Assembly: GCA_022791815.1 (NCBI GenBank)
Contig: JAAVZU010000035.1
Location: 32,065 to 96,064, forward strand
Length of the DNA stretch: 64,000 nucleotides
Source of the DNA: Lachnospiraceae bacterium
GTDB lineage: Bacteria > Bacillota > Clostridia > Lachnospirales > Lachnospiraceae
Direction: 5' to 3'
The position numbers and the translations under genes were made by a program. Position 1 is the stretch's first letter. Every line of letters starts with the position of its first letter. Under the pieces are notes generated by a model. That model was given only the letters and a program-made list of their open reading frames with translations. It made no database searches and was not told the DNA's origin. Below, in pieces: positions 16,713 through 24,925 of this stretch.

Positions 16713-18539
16713 ATGCAGAGTATGTTAAAATTTATTACTTGCGGAAGTGTAGATGATGGAAAGTCTACCTTAATTGGACACATGCTATATGATGCAAAGC
16801 TACTATTTGCAGACCAGGAGAAGGCTCTTGCTCTTGATAGTAAAGTGGGAAGTAATAGTGGGAAGATTGACTATTCACTTCTTTTAGATGGGCTTATGGC
16901 AGAACGTGAACAAGGTATTACGATTGATGTGGCATATCGTTATTTCACTACGGATAAAAGAAGTTTTATTGTAGCAGATACTCCAGGACATGAGGAGTAT
17001 ACCCGTAATATGGCAGTAGGTGCTTCCTTTGCAGATTTGGCAATTATTTTGCTGGATGCATCTAAGGGTATTATGATTCAAACAAAACGTCATACCAGAA
17101 TTTGTGCTTTGATGGGTATTAAACACATGGTATTTGCAGTAAATAAGATGGATTTAGTGAAATACGACCAGAAGACTTTTAAGGAAATTGAAAAGAGTGT
17201 TCGGGAGTTTTCTGATGAATTTAGTTTTGAAAGTATTTATGTAGTTCCTGTTTCTGCTACAGAAGGGGATTTTATTACAACAAAATCAGAAAATATGACA
17301 TGGTTTACTGGTGAACCATTACTTACTTACTTGGAGAATATTTCTGTAGGCCAGGTATCTATAGAAGATGAATTTGTTCTACCGATACAGCGTGTAAGCC
17401 GTCCTAATCATACATTCCGTGGTTTTCAGGGGCAAATTTCCAGTGGTGTTGTCCATGTTGGTGATGAGATAACAACACTTCCTAGTGGCGAAACAGCCAA
17501 GGTAAAAGAAATCTATAATACAGATTGTAAGGTGGAACAGGCTTGGAAAGGACAAGCGGTAACGATTCAGCTTGATAAAGAAGTAGATGTTTCCAGAGGT
17601 TGTGTTATTTGTAAGAATAGTAAGTTAAAGGTAAGTACAGTATTCACGGCAAAGCTTCTTTGGATGGATGATGGTAAATTAGTTGCAGGAAAGAACTATA
17701 TTTTACAGATTGGAACAAAAAAAATTCCAGCAGTAGTAATGAACTTAAAATATAGAATAGATGTAAACAGTGGTGTACATGTGCCAACAGATCATATTAC
17801 TAAGAATGAAATTGCAGTTTGTGATATTTCTGTTTCAGATAAGATTATTTATGATAATTTCCAGCATAACAAAGATATGGGTGGATTTATTCTGGTAGAT
17901 AGAGTAACTCACATGACTTCTGCCTGTGGAGTCATTGAACATTCTCTACGTAGAGGAGATAATGTAATATGGCAGAATATGGATATTACTAGGGATTCTA
18001 GGGCAAAACAAAAAGATCAAGTACCAAAGACTCTTTGGTTTACTGGATTGTCTGGTTCAGGGAAATCTACATTGGCAAATGAAATTGAGAAGAGATTGTT
18101 TGGTCAGGGCAAACATACCATGTCACTAGACGGTGATAATATCCGTATGGGTCTAAATAGGAACTTAGGATTTAAAGAACAGGACCGAATTGAGAATATC
18201 CGTCGTATTTCAGAAGTTTGTAAGTTGATGAATGATGCAGGAATTATTGCAATTACCTCATTTATTTCTCCTTATGAGGCAGATAGAGAGAATGCAAGAA
18301 AGATAGTGGGGGAAGGAGATTTTATAGAGATTTATGTAGCAACCCCATTAAGTGAATGTGAGAAAAGAGATGTAAAAGGCTTATATAAAAAGGCACGTTC
18401 TGGAGAAATTCCGAATTTTTCTGGTATTAGCAGTCCTTATGAAATTCCAGAGCATCCAGATATCGTAGTAGATACGGTTGGCAAAACTGTAGAGGAATGT
18501 GCGGATTATATTATGGAGGAACTAAAGAAGTTTATGTAA
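16713..18539 (+). CDS. cysNC: Bifunctional sulfate adenylyltransferase subunit 1 / APS kinase
   Basis: 608 aa fusion. Residues 1-420 are the CysN GTPase, EF-Tu-like: GSVDDGKST (G1), DTPGHEEY (G3), NKMD (G4). Residues 430-608 are APS kinase (CysC), with P-loop GLSGSGKST and the LDGDNIRMGLN APS-binding motif. Together with CysD it makes APS, driven by GTP hydrolysis, then phosphorylates it to PAPS. The start was set at ATG 16713, one base after the cysD stop, giving the conserved MLKFITCGSVDDGKST N-terminus; an upstream in-frame start at 16623 would overlap cysD by 90 bases and has no family support. Both domains keep their key residues. PAPS here could feed sulfotransfer rather than reduction. 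Confidence 0.95.
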   Translation: MQSMLKFITCGSVDDGKSTLIGHMLYDAKLLFADQEKALALDSKVGSNSGKIDYSLLLDGLMAEREQGITIDVAYRYFTTDKRSFIVADTPGHEEYTRNMAVGASFADLAIILLDASKGIMIQTKRHTRICALMGIKHMVFAVNKMDLVKYDQKTFKEIEKSVREFSDEFSFESIYVVPVSATEGDFITTKSENMTWFTGEPLLTYLENISVGQVSIEDEFVLPIQRVSRPNHTFRGFQGQISSGVVHVGDEITTLPSGETAKVKEIYNTDCKVEQAWKGQAVTIQLDKEVDVSRGCVICKNSKLKVSTVFTAKLLWMDDGKLVAGKNYILQIGTKKIPAVVMNLKYRIDVNSGVHVPTDHITKNEIAVCDISVSDKIIYDNFQHNKDMGGFILVDRVTHMTSACGVIEHSLRRGDNVIWQNMDITRDSRAKQKDQVPKTLWFTGLSGSGKSTLANEIEKRLFGQGKHTMSLDGDNIRMGLNRNLGFKEQDRIENIRRISEVCKLMNDAGIIAITSFISPYEADRENARKIVGEGDFIEIYVATPLSECEKRDVKGLYKKARSGEIPNFSGISSPYEIPEHPDIVVDTVGKTVEECADYIMEELKKFM

Positions 18540-18542
18540 TAG

Positions 18543-18578
18543 TTGGACATGCCTGCGAATGTGTAGGCATGTCTACTT
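18543..18578 (+). terminator. Terminator after cysNC
   Basis: GACATGCCT (18546-18554) pairs perfectly with AGGCATGTC (18565-18573), followed by TACTTTATTA. The T-run is weak. Confidence 0.6.
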
Positions 18579-18687
18579 TATTATAAGAAAAAGCTTCTCT
18601 ATTTTCTATATTATATAATTAAAGGTACTCTAAGTAAAAGTTTAGATTGGTCTTTACATTTACTGCATTGACCGTAAGAATATATAG

Positions 18688-18749
18688 AACAGGGATGAAA
18701 TTGGGCAATTAGATATGCAAATCTTGCCCGCTTTATTCCAATAAGTAAC
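18688..18749. repeat. Small hairpin repeat (family C)
   Basis: AACAGGGATGAAATTGGGCAA, then a TTGCCC return stem, ending AATAAGTAAC. It resembles 13143-13196. It sits in the 318-base gap between cysNC and cysQ, which otherwise shows no gene. Confidence 0.5.
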
Positions 18750-18896
18750 TAAAAAAAAATTGTTAATATAAATTATTTTGAGTTAATATGTGAATTTTGC
18801 ATAAAAATGGAATGGGTAGAGTGGTTTTCTCAATTACTTAATTTATTATATAGGTAATTGCCTGAATTTATTATAAAAAGAAAGGATAAATGTATA

Positions 18897-19676
18897 ATGG
18901 ACTATAATAGAATATTGGAAATTGTAAAAATAGTTTCTGTAAAAGCAGGAGAAGCTATTATGGAGATTTACAATTCCTGCGAGGATATGCAGGTAGAATA
19001 TAAAGATGGAGATATGCCTTTAACAGTGGCAGACAAGTCAGCAAATTCTATTATTGTAGAATGTTTGCGGAAGGAATTTCCTGAATACGCCATTTTATCA
19101 GAAGAAGAGAAGGATGATAAGAAGCGGTTAGAAAATGAGTTTTGTTTTATTGTAGATCCCCTAGATGGTACAAAAGAATTTATAAAAAGAAATGGGCAGT
19201 TTACAGTAAATATTGCTCTTTCATATAGAAAAGAGTCAGTACTGGGTGTAATTTATGTTCCTGTCACAGAAGAATTATTTTATGGAGCAAAGGGTTATGG
19301 AGCGTTTTTGGAAACAAAAGGAGAAAAAAGGAGATTACAAGTAAGTAACCGCACTGATGACTTAAGGGTGGTTATGAGTAACTCTCATGGATGTAAGGAA
19401 ATGGATGAACTTCTGGAGAAATACCAGCTTACCAATTTCGTCTCAATGGGAAGCTCCCTAAAAGGCTGTGTGATTGCAAAAGGGGAGGCAGAGGTTTACT
19501 ATCGTTTTAATCCTACTATGGAATGGGATACCGCAGCTATGCAGTGTATAGTAGAGGAAGCTGGAGGAATTTTCCGTCAAATGGATGATTCTCCTATGTA
19601 CTATAACAGGGAAAATTCCTTGAATGATAAAGGCTTTTATATTATTAACTCCATAGAGAATAAGTTAGAACTATAA
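18897..19676 (+). CDS. cysQ: 3'(2'),5'-bisphosphate nucleotidase (PAP phosphatase)
   Basis: 259 aa, inositol monophosphatase superfamily. VDPLDGTKEFIKRNGQFTVN holds the metal-binding Asp-x-Leu-Asp-Gly-Thr motif with the CysQ-specific KEF, and EWDTAAMQCIVEEAGG the second metal/substrate Asp. It hydrolyses PAP to AMP (or PAPS to APS), removing the inhibitory product of sulfotransferases. ATG 18897 was chosen because AAAGGA lies 10 bases upstream and the protein then starts like other CysQ; an in-frame TTG at 18858 has no ribosome binding site. Separated from cysNC by about 360 bases, so perhaps transcribed on its own. The trio cysD-cysNC-cysQ fits PAPS turnover. Confidence 0.9.
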   Translation: MDYNRILEIVKIVSVKAGEAIMEIYNSCEDMQVEYKDGDMPLTVADKSANSIIVECLRKEFPEYAILSEEEKDDKKRLENEFCFIVDPLDGTKEFIKRNGQFTVNIALSYRKESVLGVIYVPVTEELFYGAKGYGAFLETKGEKRRLQVSNRTDDLRVVMSNSHGCKEMDELLEKYQLTNFVSMGSSLKGCVIAKGEAEVYYRFNPTMEWDTAAMQCIVEEAGGIFRQMDDSPMYYNRENSLNDKGFYIINSIENKLEL

Positions 19677-19700
19677 ATAGTATAATAAGATATGAAATAG

Positions 19701-19755
19701 AATTTTCACAAGAAAGCTCTGTCTCTTATTTGAGAACTTTCTTGTGAAATTTTTA
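19701..19755. terminator. Bidirectional terminator between cysQ and fabH
   Basis: A perfect 13-bp stem, TTTCACAAGAAAG (19704-19716) with CTTTCTTGTGAAA (19737-19749). TTTTTAAATTT follows on the plus strand; on the minus strand the stem is followed by TTCTATTTC. It separates convergent genes. Confidence 0.85.
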
Positions 19756-19759
19756 AATT

Positions 19760-20725
19760 TTATATCCAGTACATCAAAATACCAGCCCAAGTAAGTCCTC
19801 CACCAAATCCGGCAAGAGCAATTAAATCACCAGATTTTATTTTACCAGACCTATGTACTTCATCTAAAAGGATGGCAACACTAGCGGCTGAGGTATTTCC
19901 GTATTGGTCAAGATTCATTGGAAAGAGTTCTTCTGGTAGTTTTAAGCGTTTTGCAGCAGTCTGGATAATTCTTTGATTTGCCTGATGAAGAAGAATACAA
20001 TCCAGTTGATTGATTTCTATATCTACCTTTTCTGTAAGGGCTTGTACAATTGATGGGATTTTTCGGACTGCAAATTTAAATACTTCCTGTCCATCCATTT
20101 CTACATAAGGATTGGTAGCCTCATGTTTGGTGTATGGATTACATAAAGGTGCATTGCCAGTGGTAAGAAAAGCACCTTTGCTGCCATCCGCACCCCCTTC
20201 TACAGAGATTATGCCTTTTTTGGAAGCACCAATGATAGCAGCTCCTGCGCCGTCTCCAAATAATACACAAGTTCCTCGGTCTGTCCAGTCTAATATTTTA
20301 GAAAGAGTTTCTGCACCAATAACCAGAGCATATTTTATAATACCAGAACAGATAAATGCATGAGCAGTCTGCACACCATACATAAATCCAGAACAAGCAG
20401 CATTTAATTCATAACACATCGCATTGACCGCACCAAGAGCTGCTTGCACTTTACATGCTGTATTTGGCATGCTGCCATCTGGAGTAAGGGTAGCAACCAG
20501 AATTAATCCGATGTCTTCTGGAGAAATACCAGCATCCTCCAAAGCACGTCTGCCTGCATCTATGGAAAGTGTAGTGGTGGTTTCCCCTACGGCAATTCTT
20601 CTAGATCGGATACCTGTTCTTTCAGAAATCCAAGCATCACTGGTTTCTACTATTTTTGCTAAATCATCATTTGTTACTATTTTTTCAGGCAAAGCACTGC
20701 CTGTTCCTAAAATTGCTGAAGTCAT
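19760..20725 (-). CDS. fabH: 3-oxoacyl-[acyl-carrier-protein] synthase III
   Basis: 321 aa; starts fatty-acid synthesis by condensing acetyl- or branched acyl-CoA with malonyl-ACP. The catalytic triad is visible: Cys111 in ELNAACSGFMYG, His in LLHQANQRI, Asn in QYGNTSAAS. ILGTGSALPEKIVTNDDL and SERTGIRSRR are the family N-terminal signatures. The start at 20725 gives the conserved MTSAILGTG; an in-frame ATG at 20734 adds three residues but lies only 2 bases from the GAGGAG. It stands alone, not in the usual fab cluster, so it may be a second, specialised FabH. Confidence 0.93.
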   Translation of the reverse strand: MTSAILGTGSALPEKIVTNDDLAKIVETSDAWISERTGIRSRRIAVGETTTTLSIDAGRRALEDAGISPEDIGLILVATLTPDGSMPNTACKVQAALGAVNAMCYELNAACSGFMYGVQTAHAFICSGIIKYALVIGAETLSKILDWTDRGTCVLFGDGAGAAIIGASKKGIISVEGGADGSKGAFLTTGNAPLCNPYTKHEATNPYVEMDGQEVFKFAVRKIPSIVQALTEKVDIEINQLDCILLHQANQRIIQTAAKRLKLPEELFPMNLDQYGNTSAASVAILLDEVHRSGKIKSGDLIALAGFGGGLTWAGILMYWI

Positions 20726-20765
20726 TGTTATCATTTCTCCTCATAAAAGTTACATTTATTAATAT

Positions 20766-20799
20766 CAAGCTTGTGAGTGAACAATAACCTGTTCACATC
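20766..20799. repeat. Inverted partner of the 21071 element end
   Basis: TCAAGCTTGTGAGTGAACAATAAC (20766-20789) is the reverse complement, with one mismatch, of the left end of the 21069-21215 insertion. It is followed by CTGTTCAC. It lies upstream of fabH, between the divergent genes. Confidence 0.65.
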
Positions 20800-20891
20800 T
20801 ATTTATACACTATAAATAAGAAATACTTGCAAAAAAAAATTATATATGTTAAAATTTGTTACAGTTTTGCCATGTAAGAGTTATTAATAAA

Positions 20892-20919
20892 GTAACTATT
20901 CATAGTTTTGAACAGTTAC
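20892..20919. repeat. 28-bp palindromic repeat (family A)
   Basis: GTAACTATTCATAG..GAACAGTTAC, 28 bp imperfect palindrome, 45 bases upstream of the next start codon. Confidence 0.75.
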
Positions 20920-20963
20920 CAGATGACAGTCAATTAATACAAAGAAAACAGAAAGGAAAGTAT

Positions 20964-23855
20964 ATGAACAAAAGATTAAAAACAGAAAACACAAAATCAA
21001 GAGTAAAAAGCATTTTTGTATATATTGGAATGCTTTTTTTCTTTTGTCTATTTGGAAGTGAAAGAATACCGTTACTGTTCACTCACAAGCTTGACACTTG
21101 CTGTCAAGCTATGTGCCGGGAACGTAAAACAGCCAAGAATCCAGCCTTTCGCCGAATGCGAATTCTAAATAGGCTGGATTCTGTTACTGTTTGCACCGTA
21201 GGTGTGAACAGTAACAGAATATCTGCAAATGCAAGTGAAGATTGGAAGTATAAAATTTATCAGTCTGAGGGTGTAGAATATGCAGATTTAACAGAGTATA
21301 TAGATAAGGAAAGAGTTCAGATAACAATACCTCAATATGTGCAAGATAAGGAGGGAAATACTTATCCTGTTGGAAAACTTACAAGCATTGTGGGAGAGAA
21401 AAAGACTTCGGAAATAAAAAGAATATATATCCCAAAAGAAATTGGACAGATTACATTGGGAAAAGAGAGTCTAGCCTTTTTTGAGACATTGGAAGAAGTA
21501 GATATTGCTTGTAATGTAATAGTAGAAGAACGGGTTTTTTATGGATGTAAAAATTTGGGAAAAATTCAATGCCAAATGGGATTATCTGTTTATGGAGCAT
21601 CTATAGACACTTTTGCTGGATGTGGGAATTTAGCAGACATTATTGTTTCTAGTGGTAAAATACAGGTAGAAGGAGGAGTATTTGACAGTATTCCAAGAGA
21701 TTGCAACCTTATTTTAGAAGATACAGTAGAGCTAGAAGTGAAGGAGGATTTTTCCCGAGGAAATGTGAACCTGGTGTGTTATAAGAATGTGTCAGCAAAG
21801 GAAAATATAGACCTTGTGGTGAAAAATGGATATTTTTATTATACTGATGCTGTTGCAGAACATCTTACCATTTTACCAAAAGAAAAGCTATATGCAATAA
21901 CGACTTCACCAATTTTTATCAAAAATAGAGAAATTTCTACAGATATTGTGGCTGGTATTGAGGTTGGAAATGTAAGAAATACTGCTTTTTTTGTGGCTAA
22001 GGATAAAGAAAGAAAAATGAAGGCACAAGATTTAAAGATTGTAACAGATGAAAAAGAGGATGCAATTAAAGTTGTATGTTATGCTCCCTGGGGACGAATA
22101 AACAGGTATATAGAACAATGGCAGGACAGCAAAGAAGTGACCAATTATAACAAAGGTGCAGTATTGCTTTGTGACCCTCTTAGGGCAGGTGAGGTGCAGT
22201 CTCCTGTTATAGCATATAGTGGAAAGAAATATATTTTAGGAGAAATTCAAGGACATAATGCTCTGCCTACCCATTTGGATATACAATTAGCAGAAAATGC
22301 ACATTTGGTTGAGGGAATGAAGGAAGATTTAATTTCTGGACAGCTTTTAGTAACTGTTTTATTTGATAATGGGAAATACAAAGAGATTTTATCAAAAGAA
22401 GATTATAATTTGACATTAGAAGGAAGAGGATATTTGAAACAAGGGCAGGAAAATAGCCTATTGATAACAGTAAAGAAGGATTATGAAATTACTGGGAGAC
22501 TTTCTATGGTGAAGGCTGCAAAAAAACAACTTGTTAGCGGATCGGCAGTTTATATTGGAAGTACTGCCCAAGGAGCAGGAACTGCATTGGAAGGTACAAA
22601 ACCAGATATAGACAAATTTTCTATCCTAGCAACTTTTGATAATGGTGAAACATTATATTTGGAAAACCCTTCCATAACAATATTATTTGATGAAGTGGCA
22701 CTGGGAGAAAAGTTATATAATATTTTGTGTGATGGGTGTGAAATGTCTGTAAAGATTGTTGGTGTTCCAAACCGTGTGCAAAGTCTATCAGTAAAGTATG
22801 AGGATGATTGGTTGCCTGTTGGAGAATATCTTGACGCAGAAAAGATTTATTTTGAAATAATAAGAGAAAGTGGGAAAAGGGAAAAAGTACAGAACTATAT
22901 AATAAATGAGTATCAGATTGACAAGGGAGAAAACACTATCTGTTTGTCTTATACTGGAAATCTTCCGTTTGTACCAGAATGTAAAAAGACGGCAGAATTT
23001 ATAATATTGGGTGCAGAAGAAGAAGAAATTACTACAGAAGTTTATTTGATAAGAGAAGATTTGCTGATAATGTCTGATAGTATTATTGATACCAGTTTTT
23101 TTGGAATTAAGCAGACTTATCAAGGAAAACCAGTGGTAATTGAGAATCCAGAGATTTTCATTTTGCCATATAAGTTAAAGGAAGGAGAAAATGTATTACA
23201 GGTACAGTACAATGGGAAGAATTATCCTGTCTCTATCTGGGTCGGTAAGGGAACACCAGTAAATACTAGGGAACCTAATAAACCAACTGTAGAGCCTTTA
23301 GAAACACCAGATAATTCTATTTCTTCAACACCAGCACCTAAATTTATAGGAGAAATTTCTATTGCAGGCTCAGGCAAGATAAAATTTCAAAATAGTGGAA
23401 AGATTTCCTATCAAATTTATAAAAAAGCTCCTGTTACCATTGCATTTTCTACTAAAAGAATTAAAAAGATACAGTGGCAGCTTGTCGAAAAGGGAAAGAG
23501 TTGTAAAAAGTCAGCATGGAAGACATTAAAGGGACATGTCTGGAAATATCATAAGAATATAACAAATTGTGTATTATATATACAAGTGATAGATGAGAAT
23601 GGAAATAAAAAGGTGAAAAAAACAAATGGTTTTACTATTGATTTGAAAAAGCCAACTTTGAATATAGTGAATAAGAAAACATATTCCAAGGGATTTTCTA
23701 TTAAGGCAGCTGACAAAGGAAGCGGCATAAAGAAAATTACTCTGAATGGGAAAAAGATATCCAATGGGACAAAAATCAATAAAAGTGGAAAGTATCAGAT
23801 TCGTGTATGGGATAGAGCTGGAAATTGTACCCACAAATTGCTGTATGTAAAATAA
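20964..23855 (+). CDS. Large BspA-like/Ig-like secreted protein with an in-frame repeat insertion
   Basis: 963 aa. Hydrophobic signal segment SIFVYIGMLFFFCLFG is at residues 17-32. Residues 35-85 are encoded by an inserted palindromic element and look unlike the rest (Cys- and Arg-rich). From about 100 to 300 there are degenerate leucine-rich BspA-type repeats (IYIPKEIGQI, RVFYGCKNLGKI, DTFAGCGNLADI). Residues 300-760 are beta-rich and of unknown fold. A Pro/Thr linker (TREPNKPTVEPLETPD) precedes a C-terminal Ig-like domain carrying Lys-rich repeats (FSIKAADKGSGIKKITLNGK). ATG 20964 was chosen over an upstream in-frame start at 20856 because GAAAGGAAAG stands before it and the upstream part is made of a repeat. 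Probably cell-surface and possibly adhesive; no anchor motif seen. Confidence 0.8.
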   Translation: MNKRLKTENTKSRVKSIFVYIGMLFFFCLFGSERIPLLFTHKLDTCCQAMCRERKTAKNPAFRRMRILNRLDSVTVCTVGVNSNRISANASEDWKYKIYQSEGVEYADLTEYIDKERVQITIPQYVQDKEGNTYPVGKLTSIVGEKKTSEIKRIYIPKEIGQITLGKESLAFFETLEEVDIACNVIVEERVFYGCKNLGKIQCQMGLSVYGASIDTFAGCGNLADIIVSSGKIQVEGGVFDSIPRDCNLILEDTVELEVKEDFSRGNVNLVCYKNVSAKENIDLVVKNGYFYYTDAVAEHLTILPKEKLYAITTSPIFIKNREISTDIVAGIEVGNVRNTAFFVAKDKERKMKAQDLKIVTDEKEDAIKVVCYAPWGRINRYIEQWQDSKEVTNYNKGAVLLCDPLRAGEVQSPVIAYSGKKYILGEIQGHNALPTHLDIQLAENAHLVEGMKEDLISGQLLVTVLFDNGKYKEILSKEDYNLTLEGRGYLKQGQENSLLITVKKDYEITGRLSMVKAAKKQLVSGSAVYIGSTAQGAGTALEGTKPDIDKFSILATFDNGETLYLENPSITILFDEVALGEKLYNILCDGCEMSVKIVGVPNRVQSLSVKYEDDWLPVGEYLDAEKIYFEIIRESGKREKVQNYIINEYQIDKGENTICLSYTGNLPFVPECKKTAEFIILGAEEEEITTEVYLIREDLLIMSDSIIDTSFFGIKQTYQGKPVVIENPEIFILPYKLKEGENVLQVQYNGKNYPVSIWVGKGTPVNTREPNKPTVEPLETPDNSISSTPAPKFIGEISIAGSGKIKFQNSGKISYQIYKKAPVTIAFSTKRIKKIQWQLVEKGKSCKKSAWKTLKGHVWKYHKNITNCVLYIQVIDENGNKKVKKTNGFTIDLKKPTLNIVNKKTYSKGFSIKAADKGSGIKKITLNGKKISNGTKINKSGKYQIRVWDRAGNCTHKLLYVK
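21069..21215. mobile_element. 147-bp MITE-like palindromic insertion inside the coding sequence
   Basis: Ends GTTACTGTTCAC (21071-21082) and GTGAACAGTAAC (21204-21215) are perfect inverted repeats. AGAATA flanks it on both sides (21063-21068 and 21216-21221), a likely 6-bp target duplication. Inside are AGCTTGACA..TGTCAAGCT, AATCCAGCC..GGCTGGATT, and a 33-bp palindrome (21183-21215) that recurs at 42372-42404. Element plus duplication is 153 bp, exactly 51 codons, so the host frame stays open. There is no coding capacity for a transposase. Confidence 0.7.
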
Positions 23856-23858
23856 AAG

Positions 23859-23886
23859 GTAGCTGTTCATGGTTCTGAATAGTTAT
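23859..23886. repeat. 28-bp palindromic repeat (family A)
   Basis: GTAGCTGTTCATGG..TGAATAGTTAT starts 3 bases after the stop codon of the BspA-like gene. Confidence 0.75.
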
Positions 23887-23987
23887 AGAAAAAAATATTC
23901 AATAACTTTGCTAGCCGTTGAATAGAGAGGGTTTTCGGAAAATAAATGGAAAACTGCTACTTGAAAAATAAGAAAAGGAATGGTTTA

Positions 23988-24380
23988 ATGTGGAGTATAA
24001 GAAAGGTTGCAGAAATGAAGAGAGAGTTTTTGAAAAAACATGTTGCAGATATTTGTTTAATAGGAATTTTCTTAATAATAGGATTTGGATTACTTTTCTA
24101 TATTCTTAGCCAGAAACATCATGGAAATCAGGTTTTGGTTCAGGTGAATGGAGAATGTATACAAACGTTTTGGCAGGAGGAGGAAGTGACTTATACAATT
24201 AAGAGTCAACATGGGGAAAATATTTTACGAATTTACAATGGGAAGGTTTGGCTTTTGGATGCCGACTGCCCTGACAAAATATGTGTCAATACTGGAAAGA
24301 TCCAGTATCCAGGACAAAGTATTATCTGTCTTCCCCATAAGGTAGTGGTGGAAATTAAGGATAACAAGGAGGAAAATTAG
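23988..24380 (+). CDS. NusG domain II-containing membrane-anchored protein
   Basis: About 130 aa. One N-terminal transmembrane segment (ICLIGIFLIIGFGLLFYIL) is followed by an extracytosolic NusG-II-type domain with the signature ADCPDKICVNTGKI and IICLPHKVVVEI, including the CxxxxC pair. These small proteins typically stand next to Gx transporters and ApbE in flavin-based electron-transfer or Rnf-like clusters; their exact role is unknown. Start: ATG 23988 (AAAGGA 8 bases upstream); ATG 23946 and ATG 24015 are alternatives. First gene of the redox operon; the next gene starts 1 base after its stop. Confidence 0.85.
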   Translation: MWSIRKVAEMKREFLKKHVADICLIGIFLIIGFGLLFYILSQKHHGNQVLVQVNGECIQTFWQEEEVTYTIKSQHGENILRIYNGKVWLLDADCPDKICVNTGKIQYPGQSIICLPHKVVVEIKDNKEEN

Positions 24381-24381
24381 G

Positions 24382-24885
24382 ATGAATGGAAAGGCTTATC
24401 GGGTTGCATTATATGGGCTTTGTATTGCATTAGCCTTTATTTTAAGTTATCTGGAAAGTCTAATTCCGATTCAAATGATGCCAGGAATGAAAGTGGGACT
24501 TACCAATTTGGTGGTATTGATTGCTCTTTATTATCTAAATGCGAAAGCAGCATTTGTCATAAATCTGGTAAGGATTTTATTAGTAGCATTTACCTTTGGG
24601 AATCTTCAAAGTTTGTGTTATTCAGCAGCAGGAGGTATTCTTGCCTATTTGGTAATGGTAGGTTTAAAAAGCACAAAACGTTTTGCAATTGTTACGGTTA
24701 GTGTGGCAGGAAGTATTTTTCATAATGTAGGGCAGATTCTTGTTGCTATGGTTATGGTAGAAACTACATCTATTACCTGGTACTTGGCGGTTTTAACTAT
24801 AAGTGCAATTGTTGCAGGGATAGTGGTAGGAACACTTGGAGGTATTGTACTTACAAAATTGCCTCAAGATATGAAAAAAGAATAA
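24382..24885 (+). CDS. Gx transporter family protein (heptaprenyl diphosphate synthase component I-like)
   Basis: 167 aa integral membrane protein with five hydrophobic segments, of the Hpre_diP_synt_I/Gx transporter family. The family resembles ECF-type S components (AYRVALYGLCIALAFILSYLE, then VGLTNLVVLIALYY). It is annotated in many genomes from a historic link to heptaprenyl diphosphate synthase, but in redox clusters with ApbE it more likely moves a flavin or quinone-related substrate. AAGGAGG precedes ATG 24382. Its tight position in the flavinylation operon favours flavin (FAD) supply for ApbE, which is inference. Confidence 0.85.
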   Translation: MNGKAYRVALYGLCIALAFILSYLESLIPIQMMPGMKVGLTNLVVLIALYYLNAKAAFVINLVRILLVAFTFGNLQSLCYSAAGGILAYLVMVGLKSTKRFAIVTVSVAGSIFHNVGQILVAMVMVETTSITWYLAVLTISAIVAGIVVGTLGGIVLTKLPQDMKKE

Positions 24886-24925
24886 TTGAGAATGGAAGGT
24901 AAATATAAACCAAAGGAGAAGTTTT

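Noticed and set aside
20856..20963. Upstream extension of the BspA-like gene
   Set aside because: It spans a family A palindrome and has no ribosome binding site; GAAAGGAAAG precedes ATG 20964.
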